A DNA stretch of 64,000 nucleotides, from the NCBI RefSeq assembly GCF_002007105.1, contig NZ_MVBC01000006.1, positions 124,001 through 188,000 on the forward strand. Reading direction: 5' to 3'. Every line of letters begins with the position of its first letter. The first letter of the stretch is position 1. The DNA comes from Hymenobacter sp. CRA2 (GTDB lineage: Bacteria > Bacteroidota > Bacteroidia > Cytophagales > Hymenobacteraceae). Shown in pieces: positions 8,124-15,827 of the stretch. The notes under the pieces were generated by a model. The model did not search any database. It was not told the DNA's origin and was given only the letters and a program-made list of their open reading frames with translations. The position numbers and the translations under genes were made by a program.

Positions 8124-9560
8124 TTAGTGCAGCGGCGTGGCGGTTTCTACTTCCGTCTCGTACAGCTCCGTGATTTCCGAGTGCTGGTAATTGTCGACGA
8201 ACTCGCCTTCCCAGCGGGCAATGACGGCCGAAGCCAGGCAGTTGCCGAGCACGTTCACGGCCGTACGCGCCATGTCCATCAGCGCATCGATGCCGAGAAT
8301 GATGAACACCGGCCATGTAGGCAGGTTGAACGAAGCCACGGTGGCCAGCAGAATCACCAGTGAGGCGCGGGGCACGCCAGCCACGCCTTTGGAGGTAAGC
8401 ATCAGCGTGAAGACCATCACCAGCTGCTGGCCAAAAGTAAGCTCCACGCCGGCGGCCTGGGCCACGAAGATGGCGGCCAGCGAGAGGTACAGCGTGGTGC
8501 CATCAAGGTTGAAGGAGTAGCCCGTAGGCATCACGAAGGCCACCACCCGACGCGGCACCCCGATGCTCACCATAGCTTCCATGGCCCGCGGCAAGGCGGC
8601 TTCCGAAGACGTAGTGGCAAAAGCAATGCTCACCGGCTCGGCCACCGCCTGCACGAAGCGCTTCAGCGGAATGCGCGCCACCAGCGCCACCGGCAGCAGG
8701 ATGAGCAGCACAAAGGCGATGAGGGCGCCGTAGAGCGTGAGCAGCAGCTGCAGCGCGTTCAGCAGCGGGGCAAAGCCCATTTTACCCACCGTATAAGCCA
8801 TGGCGCCGCCCACGCCCAGCGGAGCGAAGAACATGACCACGTTGGTGAATTTGAACATCACCTCCGACAGGCTTTCCGACCAGGCCAGCATGGGGCGGCG
8901 GTGCTTCTCGGGTACCATGGCCAGGCCAATAGCGAAAATGATGGCAAACACCACCACTTGCAGCACCTGCCCTTCGGCTATCGATTTGGCAATGTTCTCG
9001 GGGAAGATGTGTAGGATGATGTCGGCAGCGGTTTGCTTCGGCGCCGTAGCAATGGCATCGGCAGCCGAGGTGCCGGACTGAGCGGCGGCCAGCACGGCCG
9101 GGTCCAGCTTGCCAGCCTTGGTCAGGTTGATGGCGGCCAAGCCGATGAACAGCGCGAAAGTGGTGACAACTTCGAAGTACACCAGGGCTTTCACGCCCAT
9201 GCGGCCCACCTGCTTGAGGTCGGCGTGGCCGGCAATACCGACCACCAGCGTGGCGAATACCAGCGGGGCAATGATGGTCTTGACCAGGTGCAGGAAGATG
9301 TCGGACAACACCTTAAAGTTCTGGGCAATACCTGGAAAATCGGCCCCGGCTTCGGCGCCGACCAGCATGCTCACCACAATCCAGAAGGTAAGGGAGCGGC
9401 GTCCGGCGGCCCATACCATCAGGGCCACCAGCGCTACCCAGCGGGCAGCCAGCGGCACCATCGGCGGCAGGGCCAGCACTCCGTAGTGAGACAAGGCGGT
9501 CAGCAGCACGGCCACGAGCAGCAGGACCAGCGCCGGCGCGGCAAAGCGGGAAAGCTTCAT
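8124..9560 (-). CDS. Dicarboxylate/amino acid:cation symporter (DAACS family)
   Basis: The 478-residue inner-membrane transporter starts at an ATG at 9560 (MKLSRFAAPALVLLL). The open frame extends 98 codons further upstream, but through a terminator and into the neighbouring pseudogene, so that part is not coding. Recognisable SDF/GltP features are TIIAPLVFATLVVGI near residue 95, a serine/threonine-rich ATTSSEAALPRAM re-entrant loop near residue 290, and GYSFNLDGTTLYLSLAAIFVAQ. These are the substrate and sodium/proton binding elements of the family. Substrates are likely C4-dicarboxylates, glutamate or aspartate; which of these cannot be told from sequence. It has its own promoter-like site at 9610-9638. 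Confidence 0.9.
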   Translation of the reverse strand: MKLSRFAAPALVLLLVAVLLTALSHYGVLALPPMVPLAARWVALVALMVWAAGRRSLTFWIVVSMLVGAEAGADFPGIAQNFKVLSDIFLHLVKTIIAPLVFATLVVGIAGHADLKQVGRMGVKALVYFEVVTTFALFIGLAAINLTKAGKLDPAVLAAAQSGTSAADAIATAPKQTAADIILHIFPENIAKSIAEGQVLQVVVFAIIFAIGLAMVPEKHRRPMLAWSESLSEVMFKFTNVVMFFAPLGVGGAMAYTVGKMGFAPLLNALQLLLTLYGALIAFVLLILLPVALVARIPLKRFVQAVAEPVSIAFATTSSEAALPRAMEAMVSIGVPRRVVAFVMPTGYSFNLDGTTLYLSLAAIFVAQAAGVELTFGQQLVMVFTLMLTSKGVAGVPRASLVILLATVASFNLPTWPVFIILGIDALMDMARTAVNVLGNCLASAVIARWEGEFVDNYQHSEITELYETEVETATPLH

Positions 9561-9576
9561 AAGCAGAGAAAAATAA

Positions 9577-9608
9577 CGGACGCTGCCCGGTGGGGAAGGC
9601 AGCGTCCG
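9577..9608 (-). terminator. Hairpin in the leader of the symporter gene
   Basis: The arms CGGACGCTGCC and GGCAGCGTCCG enclose a ten-base loop. On the minus strand the hairpin is followed by TTATTTTTCTC and then, 17 bases after the stem, the symporter ATG. It may terminate transcription from the decayed gene upstream or act as a leader hairpin of the symporter mRNA. Confidence 0.65.
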
Positions 9609-9609
9609 G

Positions 9610-9638
9610 CAAAGATAGCCGATTGGGCCACAGCCCAA
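9610..9638 (-). promoter_or_regulatory. Bacteroidota-type promoter for the symporter gene
   Basis: On the minus strand a TATCTTTG box (9610-9617) matches the TAnnTTTG -7 consensus, and a TTG at 9636-9638 sits 18 bases upstream as a -33 element. A further small hairpin (TTGGGC/GCCCAA, 9623-9638) overlaps the site. Confidence 0.55.
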
Positions 9639-9658
9639 CCGCTCGCAAAAAACGAGCG

Positions 9659-10876
9659 TTAGGGCAGCGTCAGCAGGTAGCCGATGGTGAAGTTGGCATC
9701 CCAGTCGAACACGAACTGCTTGCAGCCGGTGGCGTCGGCCAGGGTTTGGTAGATGACGGCGCCGGCCTGGGCCTTGGCGCCCGTTTGCTGGGCGTAGCTG
9801 CCCGGGGCCTGCAGCACGGTGTAATCTTGACCCTGGCGCAGCGGCTTGGCCCACTCGTAGGGCATGCCCCCGATGATAAAGCAGGTGCTGCGCAGCTCGG
9901 CCGGCACTTGTTGAGCCTTGGTTTACACCTCCGTGGCGACGGTGGCCGGCTCGGTGTTCTTCACGTAAAACTTCGAGCCGTAAGTCTCAATCGACTTAAC
10001 CGTGCCCTGCTCCAGCCAGGCCAGTTTGGTGTTGCCCGAGCCCATATCGGCTAGAAAGGCCTTGTCGGCGTAGGCGGCCGGCACGGCGGCCCGCAAGCCC
10101 AGGGCGCCTTCGCGCTCCGCCGTCACGCTGATGACTACGTAATTCAGGGCCTTCAGCTCCTGGATGATTTTCTGCGTGCCTGGGGCTGCCAGCGCGCCAG
10201 AGCTGACCACGAAGTGAATGTCGCGGCCGCCGACACCGTAATCCAGCATCTTGCCGATGTAGGCTTTGAGGCCCTTGCGAATGTCTTCTTCGGGAGCGAG
10301 GTTTTCTATCACCAGGCTATTACCGAATTCCGACTTTTCCAGCTGCCAGTTTCTCAGCCCGTCGACGCGCACGATAAAGGAGTTGAAGTCGCTGGCGCCG
10401 AGCTCCACTACGCCTTGAGCTTGCCGCCCGCCGGGGCTACTGGCCGAAACGTAAAGGCCGCTGCTTTAGCAGCCGGTGCGGGCGCTGCGGCCTACAGTGC
10501 CGGGGCTGCGGTAGGTGCTGCCGAAGCCGTAGGGGCAGCGGGGGCCGATGCGCTCGGTGCGGCTGGCGCTTTGGTAGCCGCCTTGGCCTCGGCCGACTGA
10601 TGCACCTCGCCGTACAAAGTCACCATGTCGCCCTCGTGCAATTCCACTTTTCCGCCGCCTGGCAGCAGAGCCGTGCGAGTCTGGAAATCAAGCCGGGTGC
10701 CGTTGATCAGCACCACATTCTTGGTGACGGGCGTCGTTTTGGTGCCCATTTGCACTACCAAGGTGTTGTGTCGGACGGTAAACCAGGAAGTAAAGCCCGC
10801 CGACTGGGTGCCTCGGGGCCATCAGCTTTGCCGAAAAGACCAGCAGCAAAGCCAGAAATAGTAAAATGGTCTTCAT
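9659..10876 (-). pseudogene. Decayed secreted gene: DUF6799-like domain plus ASKHA/Ppx-like domain
   Basis: The pieces are in order but broken. An ATG at 10876 opens a signal peptide (MKTILLFLALLLVFSAK). The DUF6799-like part (about 10495-10800, with VVLINGTRLDF and VELHEGDMVTLYGEV) lies in another frame and hits TAG at 10492-10494. That frame continues with an Ala/Pro-rich linker to TAG at 10408-10410. The next domain, starting GVVELGASDFNSFIVRVDG, is back in the signal-peptide frame and contains DIHFVVSSGAL and ADMGSGNTKLAWL, the phosphate-loop pattern of the ASKHA/Ppx-GppA type. An in-frame TAA at 9923-9925 then interrupts it, and coding-like sequence continues to the stop at 9659. Two frame changes and at least one internal nonsense codon make a functional single product unlikely. 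A second DUF6799 gene at 12322 is intact. Confidence 0.75.
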
Positions 10877-11065
10877 GCAATTGGTGGGAAAGGGGGCTTG
10901 GTTCAAATAAGGGGTTAAATAGTACTATAAATTGTTTGAATAGACGAGCTTTTGAGCCAACTGGGGGTTGGCTAGCCGAACCCTGCTGATTTCTATGCGA
11001 ACAGGATTTGCCCCATCTTCGGCCGGCGGTTTTCCGTTTGCTTCTTGCCTTACTGCCCACCCATC

Positions 11066-12103
11066 ATGCTACACTGGTCCATTCGCCCGCTGGAGCTGCC
11101 GCTCCGCTTCACCTGGAAGATTTCCCGCAACGCCTCCGATGCCAAAACCAACCTGCTCGTGCGGGTGGGCGATGCGGAAACCGCGGGTGGGGTAGCCGGC
11201 TGGGGCGAAGCCGCGCCTAACGTGCGCTACGGTGAGGCGCCTGAGCTGCTCCTGCAGCAGTTTGCCGCGCTGCAGCGGGCCGGGCTGGAGCAGGTGCAGG
11301 CGCTGCCCGACCTGACGGCGCTGCTGGAGGCCGCGCAGCCCGCCCACGCGCTGCGCTTTGCTATCGAGTCGGCTTACGTGCACTACCTAGCGCAGCGGCG
11401 CGGCCAATCGGTACCGGCGCTGCTGGGCGTGCCCCCGCCGCTGCCGGCCGTGGGTACGGCTTTTACCCTGCCCATCATGGAGCCAGGCGCGGTGCAGGCG
11501 TTCATCGAGCGGCACGGCTTGGCGCGCTTTCCACTGCTGAAAGTGAAGGTCAATCAGGCCGCCGGTGCCGAATTGCTGCGTGAAGTGGCCCGGCTGCTGC
11601 CCGGCCGCCCGGTGCTCGTCGACGGCAACGAGGCCTGGACCGATGCGGACGCCCTGCTAGGCTTTATCGAGGAAGTGCAGGCCATACCGCGCCTCAACGT
11701 GCAGTTGCTGGAGCAGCCCCTGCCCGCCGCCTGCGCCGACGATTACCGCTACCTGCGCCCGCGCAGCCCCTGGCCGCTCATCGCCGACGAGTCAGTAACC
11801 GACGCGGCCGACTTTGCCGACATTGCCCGCCAGTTCCACGTGCTGAACATGAAGCTGATGAAAGCCGGCGGCTACCTCAACGGCATTCGGCTGCTCAACG
11901 AAGCCCGCGCCCACGGCCTGCGTACCATGGTGGGCTGCATGGTCGAAACGTCGCTGGGCATCTGGTCAGCTCTGCAAGTCAGCGGCCTCTGCGAAATCTG
12001 TGATTTGGATGGCTTGCTGATCGTGCGCCACGAGCCTTTTGGCGTGGTGACGGAAGCCGACGGACGCCTGATGGTCCAGCCGCAAGTACCAGTGCTGAAT
12101 TGA
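11066..12103 (+). CDS. Dipeptide epimerase, enolase (MR/MLE) superfamily
   Basis: The 345-residue cytoplasmic enzyme starts at an ATG at 11066 (MLHWSIRPLELPLRF); seven residues of upstream frame look spurious. Landmarks of the L-Ala-D/L-Glu epimerase group are the KVK pair (Lys159/Lys161), metal ligands Asp186 (VDGNEAW), Glu216 (LLEQPLP) and Asp241 (IADES), and a second catalytic lysine at 263 or 266 (LNMKLMKAGGY). It should epimerise L-Ala-D-Glu or related dipeptides in murein peptide recycling. It is divergent from the decayed gene at 9659-10876. Substrate specificity within the family is not certain. Confidence 0.85.
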   Translation: MLHWSIRPLELPLRFTWKISRNASDAKTNLLVRVGDAETAGGVAGWGEAAPNVRYGEAPELLLQQFAALQRAGLEQVQALPDLTALLEAAQPAHALRFAIESAYVHYLAQRRGQSVPALLGVPPPLPAVGTAFTLPIMEPGAVQAFIERHGLARFPLLKVKVNQAAGAELLREVARLLPGRPVLVDGNEAWTDADALLGFIEEVQAIPRLNVQLLEQPLPAACADDYRYLRPRSPWPLIADESVTDAADFADIARQFHVLNMKLMKAGGYLNGIRLLNEARAHGLRTMVGCMVETSLGIWSALQVSGLCEICDLDGLLIVRHEPFGVVTEADGRLMVQPQVPVLN

Positions 12104-12135
12104 TGCTGACCGCTGCAGGACAGCACAAAATCAGA

Positions 12136-12314
12136 GCGTCATGTCGAGCGCAGCCGAGGCATCTCGCGTGCTGACGTCTGAGAATAATTCCTCAATGAAG
12201 GTTACTCCTCGCATCAACACGCGAGATTCCTCGACTTCGCTCGATAGGACGTTCTTTTTTCGTCTTTCAACGAAGCGCGCGAGATGTTTCGGCTGCGCTC
12301 GATAGGACGTTCTG
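12136..12314. repeat. GTCATGTCGAG-type palindromic repeat with a duplicated right arm
   Basis: The left arm GCGTCATGTCGAGC with GAGGCATCTCGCG (12136-12168) faces a right arm GCGAGATTCCTCGAC to AGGACGTTC (12220-12254). A second copy of the right arm follows (GCGAGATGTTTCGGC to AGGACGTTCT, 12279-12313). The unit fills the 218-base convergent gap between the epimerase and the DUF6799 gene. No coding potential is seen. Confidence 0.8.
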
Positions 12315-12321
12315 AGTTGCG

Positions 12322-12912
12322 TTACCGCACCGCCCGCAACTGCTCGTCCAGCGCCCGAATCTGACCGTCTAGCTGGCTGGTGTCGGGGGCTTTGGCGTTG
12401 CCTGGGCTGAGCAGGGAAATCTTCTGGTTGAGCAACTGAATCTTTTGCGCCATCAGATCGACGCGGCGGTTGAGCTCGGTCATGCGGGCATCTACGCTGG
12501 CAGGCGTGGGGGTGGCGCCGCGGTCCAGCACTTTATCGAACTGCGCGTCGGCGGGGGCGGTTTCGCCACGTGCGGCGGCCGCGCTCTGCGGCGTAGCGTA
12601 GTTCACGCTGCCATCGGCCGTCACGTAGTCGCCCTCGGTCAGCGTGATGATCTTGCCCGTGGGCAGCTCCACGATGCCGCTCTTCACGTTCACCTTGGTG
12701 CCGTTGGGCAGGCGCACGTTCTGGCTTAGGCCGCTGGTTTGCCCGTTGCGGCGCTTTACCACGGCGCCGTTCAGCATCACAAACTGGTCGCCGTTTTGCA
12801 ATTCCGTGCGCGTTTCGGCGGGCGTCGCTTTGCCTTTGGCGGATTGGGCCACGGCCAGCGGAGCCGTGAGGGCGGTGGCGGCCAGAACCAGAAAGCCGGC
12901 AAACAACTTCAT
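12322..12912 (-). CDS. Secreted DUF6799 domain protein with C-terminal coiled coil
   Basis: The 196-residue product starts at an ATG at 12912 (MKLFAGFLVLAATAL) with a signal peptide ending AVA-QS. Residues about 38-105 hold two similar DUF6799-type beta units, NGDQFVMLNGAVVKRRNGQ and LPTGKIITLTEGDYVTADGSV. Residues about 140-196 form a predicted coiled coil (MTELNRRVDLMAQKIQLLNQ and DGQIRALDEQL). It is probably periplasmic. Function is unknown in the family. It resembles the N-terminal part of the decayed gene at 9659-10876. Confidence 0.8.
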   Translation of the reverse strand: MKLFAGFLVLAATALTAPLAVAQSAKGKATPAETRTELQNGDQFVMLNGAVVKRRNGQTSGLSQNVRLPNGTKVNVKSGIVELPTGKIITLTEGDYVTADGSVNYATPQSAAAARGETAPADAQFDKVLDRGATPTPASVDARMTELNRRVDLMAQKIQLLNQKISLLSPGNAKAPDTSQLDGQIRALDEQLRAVR

Positions 12913-13016
12913 AGGGGAGGCAGTTGGTGTGGTTTGTGTAGGGAGCGGGTTTGCATACGGCAAACACCGACGAAAGGGTAGAAGCAAGGGCTTTTGAAAA
13001 AAAGCGTGGAACTAAT

Positions 13017-13048
13017 GTTGTGACATATAATGTATGTACATATATTTG
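13017..13048 (+). promoter_or_regulatory. marR promoter with an embedded palindromic operator candidate
   Basis: A GTTG -33 element (13017-13020), a 20-base spacer and a TATATTTG -7 box (13041-13048) fit the Bacteroidota promoter consensus. The perfect palindrome TATGTACATA (13033-13042) lies in the spacer and overlaps the -7 box, where a bound MarR dimer would block the polymerase. The ATG follows 20 bases later at 13069. Confidence 0.65.
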
Positions 13049-13068
13049 CAGCGTAGTTCGAATCACCC

Positions 13069-13518
13069 ATGAAGCTCGAAGACGAAATTCAGCAGCGCGC
13101 CTTCAAAAACGCTTACCAGAAAGCCCACCTGAACGTGGTGTTTACCTCGGGCTGGCTGCAGCAGCGCTTGGCTTCGGCTTTCAAGCCCTACAGCCTGACC
13201 CTGCCGCAGTACAACGTGCTGCGTATTCTGCGCGGCCAGCACCCCAAGCCGGCCACCGTCAACCTGCTTATCGAGCGCATGCTTGATAAGACCAGCAACG
13301 CCTCGCGCATCGTGGATAAGCTGGAAGCCAAGCACCTGGTGACGCGCCAGATCTGCCCGAGCAACCGCCGGGCCGTGGACATCCGCATCACCGAGGCTGG
13401 CCTGGAGCTGCTGCGCGAAACCGAAAGCCTGGCCGACAGCCAGAGCCAGGGCTTGCAAAACCTCACCGAAGAAGAAGCCACTCAGCTGAGTGACCTGCTC
13501 GATAAAATCCGCAGCTGA
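13069..13518 (+). CDS. MarR family winged-helix transcriptional regulator
   Basis: The 149-residue product (MKLEDEIQQRAFKNAYQKAH) has the MarR helical dimer region at both ends. Between them is a winged helix at about residues 40-110: LTLPQYNVLRILRGQHP, then recognition helix residues MLDKTSNASRIVDKLEAKHLV, then the wing CPSNRRAVDIRITEAG. It probably represses its own promoter and the following yceI-like gene, which starts 53 bases after its stop. The MarR-YceI arrangement is frequent in Bacteroidota. The inducer is unknown. Confidence 0.9.
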   Translation: MKLEDEIQQRAFKNAYQKAHLNVVFTSGWLQQRLASAFKPYSLTLPQYNVLRILRGQHPKPATVNLLIERMLDKTSNASRIVDKLEAKHLVTRQICPSNRRAVDIRITEAGLELLRETESLADSQSQGLQNLTEEEATQLSDLLDKIRS

Positions 13519-13570
13519 CGGACCTCTCATCAGCCAACTTAACCTCGACTCTCACACCGTTTTAAAGACC

Positions 13571-14221
13571 ATGAAAAAATTCATCCTGCCCCTGCTCGTT
13601 GCTGGCGCCCTGTTTGCTGCTCCGGCTCACGCTCAACAAAAATTCGGTGCCAAGGAAACCGCTGCCGCCAAGCCGGGTAAGGCTACCGCCGCTTCCTACG
13701 CCGTGCAGCCGCAGCTGAGCACCCTCGGCTGGGTGGGCAAGAAAGTAGGTGGCCAGCACAACGGCACCATCTCCGTGAAAGACGGCGCCGTGCAAGTGAA
13801 GGGCAACCAAATCGTGGGCGGCACCTTCGCCTTCGACATGAGCACCATCAAGGTAGCTGACCTGACCGACCCGGAGTGGAACGGCAAACTGGTGGGCCAC
13901 CTGAAGAATGACGACTTCTTCGCTGTGGACAAGAACCCGACCGCGACCTTCGTCATCACCAACATCAAGAACATCAAGCCCGACGCGCAAGGCAACAACG
14001 CCCAAATCACGGGCAACCTGAGCATCAAAGGCAAGACGAACCCGGTGACCTTCCCCGCCAAAGTAGGCGTGAAAGACGGCGTGGCCTCGGCCTCGGGCGT
14101 AGCCACCGTGGACCGCACCAAGTACGACGTGAAGTACGGCTCGACGCTGTTCGGCGCTGCCGCCGACAAAGCCATCGAAGACAACTTCACGCTGAGCTTC
14201 AACGTCATTGCCAAGCAGTAA
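13571..14221 (+). CDS. YceI family secreted lipocalin-like protein
   Basis: The 216-residue product starts at an ATG at 13571 (MKKFILPLLVAGALFA) with a signal peptide ending AHA-QQ. The rest is a single YceI domain (about residues 38-214) with VGGQHNGTISVKDGAV, the LVGHLKNDDFFAVDKNPTA motif, and NLSIKGKTNPVTFPAKV. These are the characteristic strands of the isoprenoid-binding barrel. YceI proteins are periplasmic and bind amphiphilic molecules. The gene is second in an apparent marR-yceI operon ended by the hairpin at 14255. Confidence 0.9.
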   Translation: MKKFILPLLVAGALFAAPAHAQQKFGAKETAAAKPGKATAASYAVQPQLSTLGWVGKKVGGQHNGTISVKDGAVQVKGNQIVGGTFAFDMSTIKVADLTDPEWNGKLVGHLKNDDFFAVDKNPTATFVITNIKNIKPDAQGNNAQITGNLSIKGKTNPVTFPAKVGVKDGVASASGVATVDRTKYDVKYGSTLFGAAADKAIEDNFTLSFNVIAKQ

Positions 14222-14254
14222 TTGCCGCAACTACTAGTCCCTGACCGGACCAAA

Positions 14255-14303
14255 AGCAACAAACCGCCCCTTCACCGCAGTGGTGAAGGGGCGGTTTGTT
14301 GCT
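14255..14303. terminator. Bidirectional hairpin terminator between convergent genes
   Basis: A perfect stem of 22 base pairs (arm starting AGCAACAAACCGCCCC) has a five-base loop. It sits between the stop of yceI (14221) and the stop of the minus-strand lipoprotein (14313). T-rich and A-rich arms on each side allow it to serve both genes. Confidence 0.8.
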
Positions 14304-14312
14304 ATCAGGGGC

Positions 14313-15065
14313 CTACCCCTCGTTGGGCAACTGCAGGCGGCGGTCGATGAGGTGTTGCTGCAGGGTTTTCTGCATGGCCGCAGGAAGCAGGGGAACCGGC
14401 GGGGCATGCAGAGTGCGCAGATCGTAGCGCAGCCACTGAATGGCATCCGCAGTGCTGGAGTGGGCAAAGCGGGCCGAGTAGAACCGCAGCTGGACTACCA
14501 AATAGTGCGGCTCCAGGGTTTTCCAGCTTAATAAATACGTTGAGTCGGGTGTGACTTGCCACAGGTGGCGCCCCTCGCGGTCAGAGGCAAACAGCGCTTC
14601 CGCGTCGTCGGAGTCCTGCCGTCCGTCGTGGTTGGTATCGGCGGTGATGATGTTATAGAACAGGTACGGCGTCCGGGCCTGAGGCCATAGCTTGGCGTCG
14701 AAATCCGTGATGCGGAAGCGACTGTGAGGCAACAGTAGGTGCGCGTCGGTGCCGTCGGGGTGGAAGAAGGCTATGTTGAAGTTGCTGCCACTCTCGTAAG
14801 ACTCGCTGCTGTAAGAGCTGCCGTAGCTGTCGAGGCGCGACGAGGAGCGGCCTTGCTGGCCGGCAAGGCCCACGAGCTGGTACTGATAGGTGCTAAGGCT
14901 GTCGAGGCGCGCGGGGTTGGAGTATTCCAGGCGGAATTCCTGCGCGGCTTTCTGGCGCTGAGCCTCTATTTCGGTGGGGGTAGTGGCCGGTTTTTCGGTA
15001 GCCGATTGCGAGCAAGCTGCGCTAATCAGCGGAAGCGCAACCCAGGGAAATATACGTGGGTTCAT
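14313..15065 (-). CDS. Putative lipoprotein with a calcium-loop-like motif
   Basis: The 250-residue product (MNPRIFPWVALPLIS) has a lipobox ISAAC near residue 18. A short Ser/Tyr-rich stretch (SSRLDSYGSSYSSESYES) lies at about residues 74-92. Residues around 140-155 read ITADTNHDGRQDSDDAEALF, a dockerin or EF-hand-like Asp-rich loop. The rest is beta-rich and unrecognised. Probably anchored in the outer membrane or periplasm. Function unknown. Confidence 0.75.
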   Translation of the reverse strand: MNPRIFPWVALPLISAACSQSATEKPATTPTEIEAQRQKAAQEFRLEYSNPARLDSLSTYQYQLVGLAGQQGRSSSRLDSYGSSYSSESYESGSNFNIAFFHPDGTDAHLLLPHSRFRITDFDAKLWPQARTPYLFYNIITADTNHDGRQDSDDAEALFASDREGRHLWQVTPDSTYLLSWKTLEPHYLVVQLRFYSARFAHSSTADAIQWLRYDLRTLHAPPVPLLPAAMQKTLQQHLIDRRLQLPNEG

Positions 15066-15083
15066 TGACGAAATAACAGGTGG

Positions 15084-15635
15084 TTAATGCGGTAGCTCCA
15101 GCTCCGGGGGCAGGGGGTAGCGCAGCTGCCGGTGCTTGTCGTGGGCGCGGAGCGTGCCCAGGATTTCGTCGAACTCGGGCTTGTATTCCAGCCACAGGTC
15201 CTCGTGCAGCTTCGGAATGAGCTTGGCCGTGCGCACCAGAAAGCGCACCGTAGCCATGTAAAACAGGTGGAAGTAGCCGTCGAAGTAGTTCTGGTACTCA
15301 TCGAGCACGAGGCGCAATACGTACAGGTTCAGGTCGACTTCCAGGCGCTTGTCCTTGGTGATGCGCTTGGCGCGGGCCACTTCCTTGGCGGCTTTGCCCA
15401 GAGCCCGGGACAAGGCGCGGTTCATCACCCGCCCGTTGGCTTTCTGCAGCAGCTCCGCAATGCGCTCGGCGTGCTCGTCCTGCACCGTGCGCAGGTCCAC
15501 GTCGGGCAGGATTTCGTAGCGCACCAGGTCATAGAGCTCCGCGTCGCGGCGCACGGCCTTGAGCAGCAGGTCTTCCTTTTCCTTGTCAGAAAGCAGTTTG
15601 AGGGCGCGCTTGAAGTCGGAGGAAGGGGCAGGCAT
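15084..15635 (-). CDS. Hypothetical helical cytoplasmic protein
   Basis: The 183-residue product (MPAPSSDFKRALKLLSDKEK) has no signal peptide. It is almost entirely helical and charged, with DLLLKAVRRDAELYDLVRYE near residue 22, a lysine/arginine-rich KAAKEVARAKRITKDKRLEV at about residues 80-100, and an aromatic YQNYFDGYFHLFYMATVRF segment near residues 113-131. I do not recognise the family. It precedes the lipoprotein gene at 14313 by 18 bases and may be co-transcribed with it. It is likely a real gene on codon use and residue composition. Confidence 0.7.
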   Translation of the reverse strand: MPAPSSDFKRALKLLSDKEKEDLLLKAVRRDAELYDLVRYEILPDVDLRTVQDEHAERIAELLQKANGRVMNRALSRALGKAAKEVARAKRITKDKRLEVDLNLYVLRLVLDEYQNYFDGYFHLFYMATVRFLVRTAKLIPKLHEDLWLEYKPEFDEILGTLRAHDKHRQLRYPLPPELELPH

Positions 15636-15690
15636 TCTTGGGTTGAAGGAAGAATGAGGAATGAGGAGGGAGGGAGGCGCGGCGTCGTTA

Positions 15691-15808
15691 GAACGTCATG
15701 TCGAGCTTGTCGAGACATCTCGCTCGGGGACTATTCTTCTCGTTGCACGATGCGGTTACTATCGGACATAGCATGCGAGATGCCTCGGCTGCGCTCGGCA
15801 TGACGTTC
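15691..15808. repeat. GTCATGTCGAG-type palindromic repeat unit
   Basis: The outer arms GAACGTCATG and CATGACGTTC enclose two further paired segments, GTCGAGACATCTCGC and GCGAGATGCCTCGGC, with an unrelated centre. It is about 118 bases long, intergenic and noncoding. It is the same family as the unit at 12136-12314 and the short copy at 55607-55634. Confidence 0.8.
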
Positions 15809-15827
15809 ATCTGGCCAACGAACCTAA

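Noticed and set aside
9561-9854. Upstream extension of the symporter frame
   Set aside because: It would run through a terminator-like hairpin and a promoter box and overlaps the decayed gene.
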